A DNA stretch of 64,000 nt from Cephalopachus bancanus (Eukaryota > Chordata > Mammalia > Primates > Tarsiidae). The stretch spans positions 3,192,501 to 3,256,500 of the forward strand of contig JAPVLO010000039.1 in NCBI GenBank assembly GCA_027257055.1, written 5' to 3'. A program made the translations under genes and the position numbers. Below, piece by piece: positions 59,925-64,000 of this stretch (position 1 is the first letter of the stretch; every line of letters starts with the position of its first letter). The notes beneath the pieces are model-generated. The model was given only the letters and a program-made list of their open reading frames with translations, was not told the origin of the DNA and made no database searches.

Positions 59925-62025
59925 ATAAAGTCTTTGAAATTCAGTGAAATGCTCCTACTCCAAATAACTCTTTTTGTTTAGAAACTTGGATCCTTTTCAT
60001 CCCAAGCATTAGCATATTCCAAATCTACCTGTTGTGTTTTTGTTTTGTTTTGTTTTGTTTACCTAATTGAGGTAAATGCCCAAATTATATCATTTACTAA
60101 AACAATACTGGCAGCTTAGGCTTCTCATGGAAAAGAAAGAACAAGGCTGAAATGTTAGAAATACCCTTGCATAGAAACATCTAGAATGAGAGCCAGTGGA
60201 GAATGCCTCCCTTCTTCAGGTCGTTACTTATTGGGAATGAGCCACTAGAACACAGCTTGTGGAAACTCAGCAAAAAATCGGGATGGAGTTCCACATGGGA
60301 CCTAGATGCTCTCACGAGAGAGACTGTTGGGTGCATCTGCAGGCTGGCAGGAGGAGTGAAGACGCTGGCTGGGCCAATCTTCAAACCTGAAGGACGACTT
60401 CCTGACCCCTTCTTTGCAAAAGCCCATCCCCTGAGTATCGCATGCACCTGAGGAGGAGAGGACACACCTCATTCACATACCACAGGCAGTTTGCAAAAAT
60501 GGCATTTTGGTCAATTTGGTTCATCTTTCTCTTTGCCAAGCTTTGAAGACTCCAATTCTGTCTGAATGAATGAATGCATAAAGTTTTTTTAAATGGAGGA
60601 AAACACATATAAAAAAAGACAATATTCTTTTCTCAGAGGGTGATAATTCATCAGTATTTGTTTGGGAGTTGGCCTGTCACAGGGTTGTGAAAAGGTGAAG
60701 AGAAAAGCTATTGAGCTTCCGGAAAAGGAAAAGCTTCTCCCGTCAAGGTCAAGTATATATTAGCCATGAGACAAAGCAACACTCATTTCAACCTGAGGCC
60801 ACGATGTACCTTGACCCCAGCCTCATGAAAACAACAATTTGCAGTCGTCTATAAAACACTTCCTTTCCTTTCTCTGTTCTGTTGGCTTCTTCCAGACTCA
60901 GACTCCTGAGTTAGCAGTATCTGGCTGTATTTTACAAGCATGTGTGCACGTGTGAGAGTGTGCGTTGCATCCTAAGGTTTGGGGTCAAGATTTATCTCAT
61001 TCTCTGATGGCATTTTATCGTTATTAGAGAGCAATAAATTTCAGCTCCGTTAACACTGCATTTAAATATGCACCCGCCAAGATAGAAAGGTGCTGGGTCT
61101 ATAGTATGCTATAAATTTCCATTATTTGCCATCCTTCTATACTTGGGCCTTGGCAGACGCTAGCCATGGCTGCACATTTTGTTTAGATAGCTCCTCTTCC
61201 CTAAAGGGAAACTTCGCCAACACTTGAAGCAGATACGATTTGCTGGCCGCTACTCTGTTTGCACCTTAACAGCTGTTTTGCTTTTTTATTTAGAGAGAAC
61301 AGGGTTGCCACCATCTGTCTTTTGAAAAATGAGTTCTGCTCACAGCAACATGGAATCATAAAAAGGAGAAGGAGAGAGAGGCTGAAGGATAAAGTCAAAT
61401 GTCATGATACAGAGAGAGGGTCAACTCGACCAGGAGACAAAAGTAGTGGTGAAACATTTGCTATTTGGGAAAAAAATGAAAAACAAAATCAGGGATTTCA
61501 AGGTTGATAAACAGAGCTCAAGTGACAGCCGAGAGGAAGTGGTCTTAAGTTCTCTCCAACAAGTGCTGGCTGAACCCAAATTGCGAATGACCTCACCTAC
61601 TGAGTAGCCAAGCCCTCCATGGCACAGGCTGTTTACAGAATCCTAAAACTGCCCAGGGAGGCAGGGATTTTAATCAACTCCACATTAGAGGTAAGCACAA
61701 TACTGTCATAGGCATCAGTCAGATGGGATTTCAAGTCCAGCATTTCCACTTTGTAGTTCTGCATACTGTACCCTGCCTATTTCTGCATCTGCTGAGTGAG
61801 TAGTATTTACCAAGTACAAGGGTAGCCGGAAGGATTCTGTGAGATGTCACATGCAACACTCTGTGTGCAGTGCTTGGCACACAAGCATACTTAATAAATT
61901 TCAGCTACATCTGTTACCAAAGCAGTTAAGTGACTGAGGTTAGGTTTCAAAGCTGGTGTGCAACATGAGCCCAGACTTAAATCCAGTCTACAGAACTGGA
62001 GTACAGTGTTTTGTTTTTAATATGC
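59925..62025. other. Mostly unique DNA with one MIR
   Basis: A TTTTG run lies at 60036-60061. The stretch 60990-61150 (GTTATTAGAGAGCAATAAAT, GCATTTAAATATGCACCCGC) is a candidate conserved noncoding element. Frames of 65-94 codons lack domains. Confidence 0.35.
61720..61908 (+). repeat. MIR SINE
   Basis: GGGATTTCAAGTCCAGCATT, GCCTATTTCTGCATCTGCTG, GTGCAGTGCTTGGCACACAA and ATACTTAATAAATTTCAGC fit MIR. Confidence 0.7.
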
Positions 62026-62039
62026 TAAAGCTGTTTTCT

Positions 62040-62334
62040 TTTCTTTTTTTTTTTTTTTTTTTTTTTGAGTTGGAGTTTCACTCTGTCGCCGAGACTGGAG
62101 TGCAGTGGCCGCTCCCGGTCCTCGACCTGCTGGCTCCGGTGATCCTTTCGCCTCATCCTTCCAAGTAGCCAGAATTACAGGCGCGCGCTACCATGCCTGG
62201 CTGATTTTTGATTTACTGTAGACATGAGGTCTCGCCAAGTTGCCCAGGTGGGTCTTGAACCCGCGGGCTCAGGCAATCCACTCACCTCAGCCTCCCAAGG
62301 CACGGGATTACAGGCTGAGCCACCAAGCCCGGCT
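62040..62334 (-). repeat. Full-length antisense Alu, CpG-rich
   Basis: The plus strand starts with the poly(T) tail, then GAGTTGGAGTTTCACTCTGT, GCCGCTCCCGGTCCTCGACC, GGCGCGCGCTACCATGCC, and ends GGCTGAGCCACCAAGCCCGG. A 14-base duplication TAAAGCTGTTTTCT / TAAAGTTGTTTTCT (62026-62039, 62335-62348) differs at one base. Many CpGs are intact, so it is probably young. Confidence 0.96.
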
Positions 62335-62348
62335 TAAAGTTGTTTTCT

Positions 62349-63895
62349 AAAATTCAACCATATAGGTCAGTTTATACCATGACACCACACTTACCCTCAA
62401 ATTTCAGTGACTTAATACAGCAGGATATTTCTCACATATGCCACATATTTAAAAGAGATCCTAAGAATGAAGCAGGTCCTGTTCCACATGATGATTCAGG
62501 AATTCAGGCTGTCAGAGCATCCACCATCCCAACGTAGGACTTCAGATTCATCACGGCAAGGGATGATGGTGCTTGAAGGTCTTATACACACTCTCCCATG
62601 CTTTGACCCAGAAGTGACACAATTCACTCCTGCCCACAATCCAGTCACCAAAACTAGTCCTATGGTCTCACTTAACTGGAGTGAGAGACTGGAAAGCTAG
62701 TCTTTCTAGGCAGGAATCCCTAAACCACATAGCAGTATGTACTGATGTCATCTATCACACCAATTAATGGGAGGGGGAATGGATTAACTGGGTCTTTTCC
62801 CTTCATATAAATTTTATTTTTTGGCTTACTACTGTAGATGTAATTAAAGCCAAGAGAATGTGGTATTCAAGAAATCATCACAGTGGCATAATATCTCTGA
62901 TATCTCTTTCTACTCAAATAGAAAAATGACATAAAAAGAGTTATTGAGAATGGAATAGAATAGAAATGTGAATAACTGAACTCCTAATCATCAAAGAAAA
63001 TTTAAAATATGATCATTTTTCCTTGTTTGCTTAAAAGAAGCTTTTTAATAGCAGGAGATGAATAAAAAATAGGTGCTTAATAGGCTCCTCAGTCAGAAAC
63101 TCAGATTAACATAAACAGCCTTCTATTCAGAGCAGTCCTGAAAATTAAGATAATGTTTGACACAGGAAAGAAAGAATGCCTGTCCCAATTCCTGGCCTCT
63201 CCATCTGAATGCTGCTTAGCAAAACTTCCTGCTCGGTGCCTTACACACCAAGAGATTCAGATTCCGTAAGTCTATAATAGGACTCAGGCTTATTTGTTTT
63301 TTGCCAGCTCTGCGAGGTGGTTCTGATGTCCAGGAAGAGCTGAGAAGCTGTGCTCTGGATCCACTCAGGGGTCTAGGAGAACAATCTCAGGCATGTGAGA
63401 TGTTCCTTGTTCCCATCCCCAGATCATAGCCTCTCTCAAAGCCTCAGTATCCTTTTCTATAACAATACTAATGTCTTCACATGACATCATAAGCTTTGAT
63501 TATTATCACTGTGACAAACACAGACCATTGAGGCTGGAGAAGGGAAAGGAAAGAAATAATATTAATTGATTATGGCTCTCTCAGACCCCGAATTTTTGCT
63601 ATCCAGTGATTTCTTGTATCCAACAAAGATACCAGACAATGGCAAACACAGTCTCTGCTTCCATGAAGCTTGCAGCCTGGTAAGGAAGGTCTTAGTTGAT
63701 TATCCACTCTCCCTCATCCAAAATACAATTCTCATCACCTTGAAAGACTGAGAACTGAATCCAGATGGTATTTCCACAGGATTTTTGACGCATTTGTGTA
63801 AAGACTGTTATCTACTTTAAACTTCAGTTTACACATCATTTTGAGTAGATTTGGCTCCATTAGTTAAAGTTTCAGGACTTTGGACTGCTCTTTTA
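62349..63895. other. Mostly unassigned DNA
   Basis: GCCTCAGTATCCTTTTCTAT near 63440 hints at a small MIR piece. No exon is recognised. Confidence 0.35.
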
Positions 63896-63906
63896 AAATT
63901 TATTTT

Positions 63907-64000
63907 GCAGGTATCTTTTTTGTAGAAATATTTGAGTTCCTCTGCATCTCTATTCACAATAGCAAAAACATGGAACCAACCCTGTTGCCCATTGAAGCTG
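63907..64000 (+). repeat. 5'-inverted (twin-primed) L1, incomplete at window edge
   Basis: Bases 63907-63942 are L1 in reverse (GCAGGTATCTTTTTTGTAG, matching the antisense L1 near 14885). From about 63944 the sequence is L1 in sense (TATTCACAATAGCAAAAACA, ACCCTGTTGCCCATTGAAG, matching the L1 at 57306). In L1 coordinates the inverted piece lies just 5' of the sense piece, the order produced by twin priming. The rest of the element lies beyond the window. Confidence 0.85.

Overview
This window is ordinary mammalian nuclear DNA from a primate, and I find no protein-coding gene in it. The longest open frames (up to 190 codons) lie in repeats, simple-sequence tracts or chance stop-poor stretches, and none shows a recognisable conserved domain apart from transposon remnants. 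There is no CpG island, no tRNA or other structural RNA gene that I recognise, and no CRISPR or bacterial feature. The window is best read as intergenic sequence or the inside of a very long intron.

The organism is inferred from dimeric Alu elements, which restrict it to primates. Most Alus here carry an unusual right arm (GGTCGAGGCTGCGGTGGCC, then GGGAGCGGCCACTGCACT) and a left-arm CTCAGCCTG that lacks one base of the usual CTCACGCCTG. This is neither the human AluJ/S/Y pattern nor the lemur/galago pattern as I know them. By elimination I suggest a tarsier, but this needs a database comparison.

Layout. 0.6-1.8 kb: a full-length Alu and a 5'-truncated Alu, both with target-site duplications. 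5.5-7.2 kb: an old L1 fragment and an MLT1 LTR. 10.1-11.9 kb: an old L1 holding two hAT miniature elements. 14.26-15.73 kb: a mariner copy broken up by three retro-insertions. 16.8-19.8 kb: two MLT1 LTRs and two MER2-type Tigger elements. 22.7 kb: a hAT element. 24.75-25.32 kb: a second, uninterrupted mariner copy. 26-31.7 kb: little recognisable repeat. 31.7-34.8 kb: old L1/HAL1-like sequence. 36.5-37.5 kb: a compound microsatellite beside a third mariner copy that contains an Alu. 38-42 kb: Alu, MIRs, a tiny L1 insertion, and an L1 nested in a hAT element with an unexplained foreign block inside it. 44-51 kb: MIRs, Alus and a 220-bp polypyrimidine tract. 51-54 kb: GC-richer, mostly unique DNA with a full match to the CTCF core motif and possible conserved noncoding segments. 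54-58 kb: L2, MIR, L1 and Alu. 59.8 kb: compound CT/CA microsatellite. 62 kb: an antisense Alu. 63.9 kb to the end: a 5'-inverted (twin-primed) L1 that runs off the edge.

No system of cooperating genes is present. The most interesting items are a three-copy, internally deleted mariner family, two short poly(A)-ended retrocopies of unknown source inside one mariner copy, the CpG-rich block inside an L1 near 40.9 kb, and the CTCF motif near 52.7 kb. Repeat family names are given from memory of consensus sequences and should be checked with RepeatMasker.
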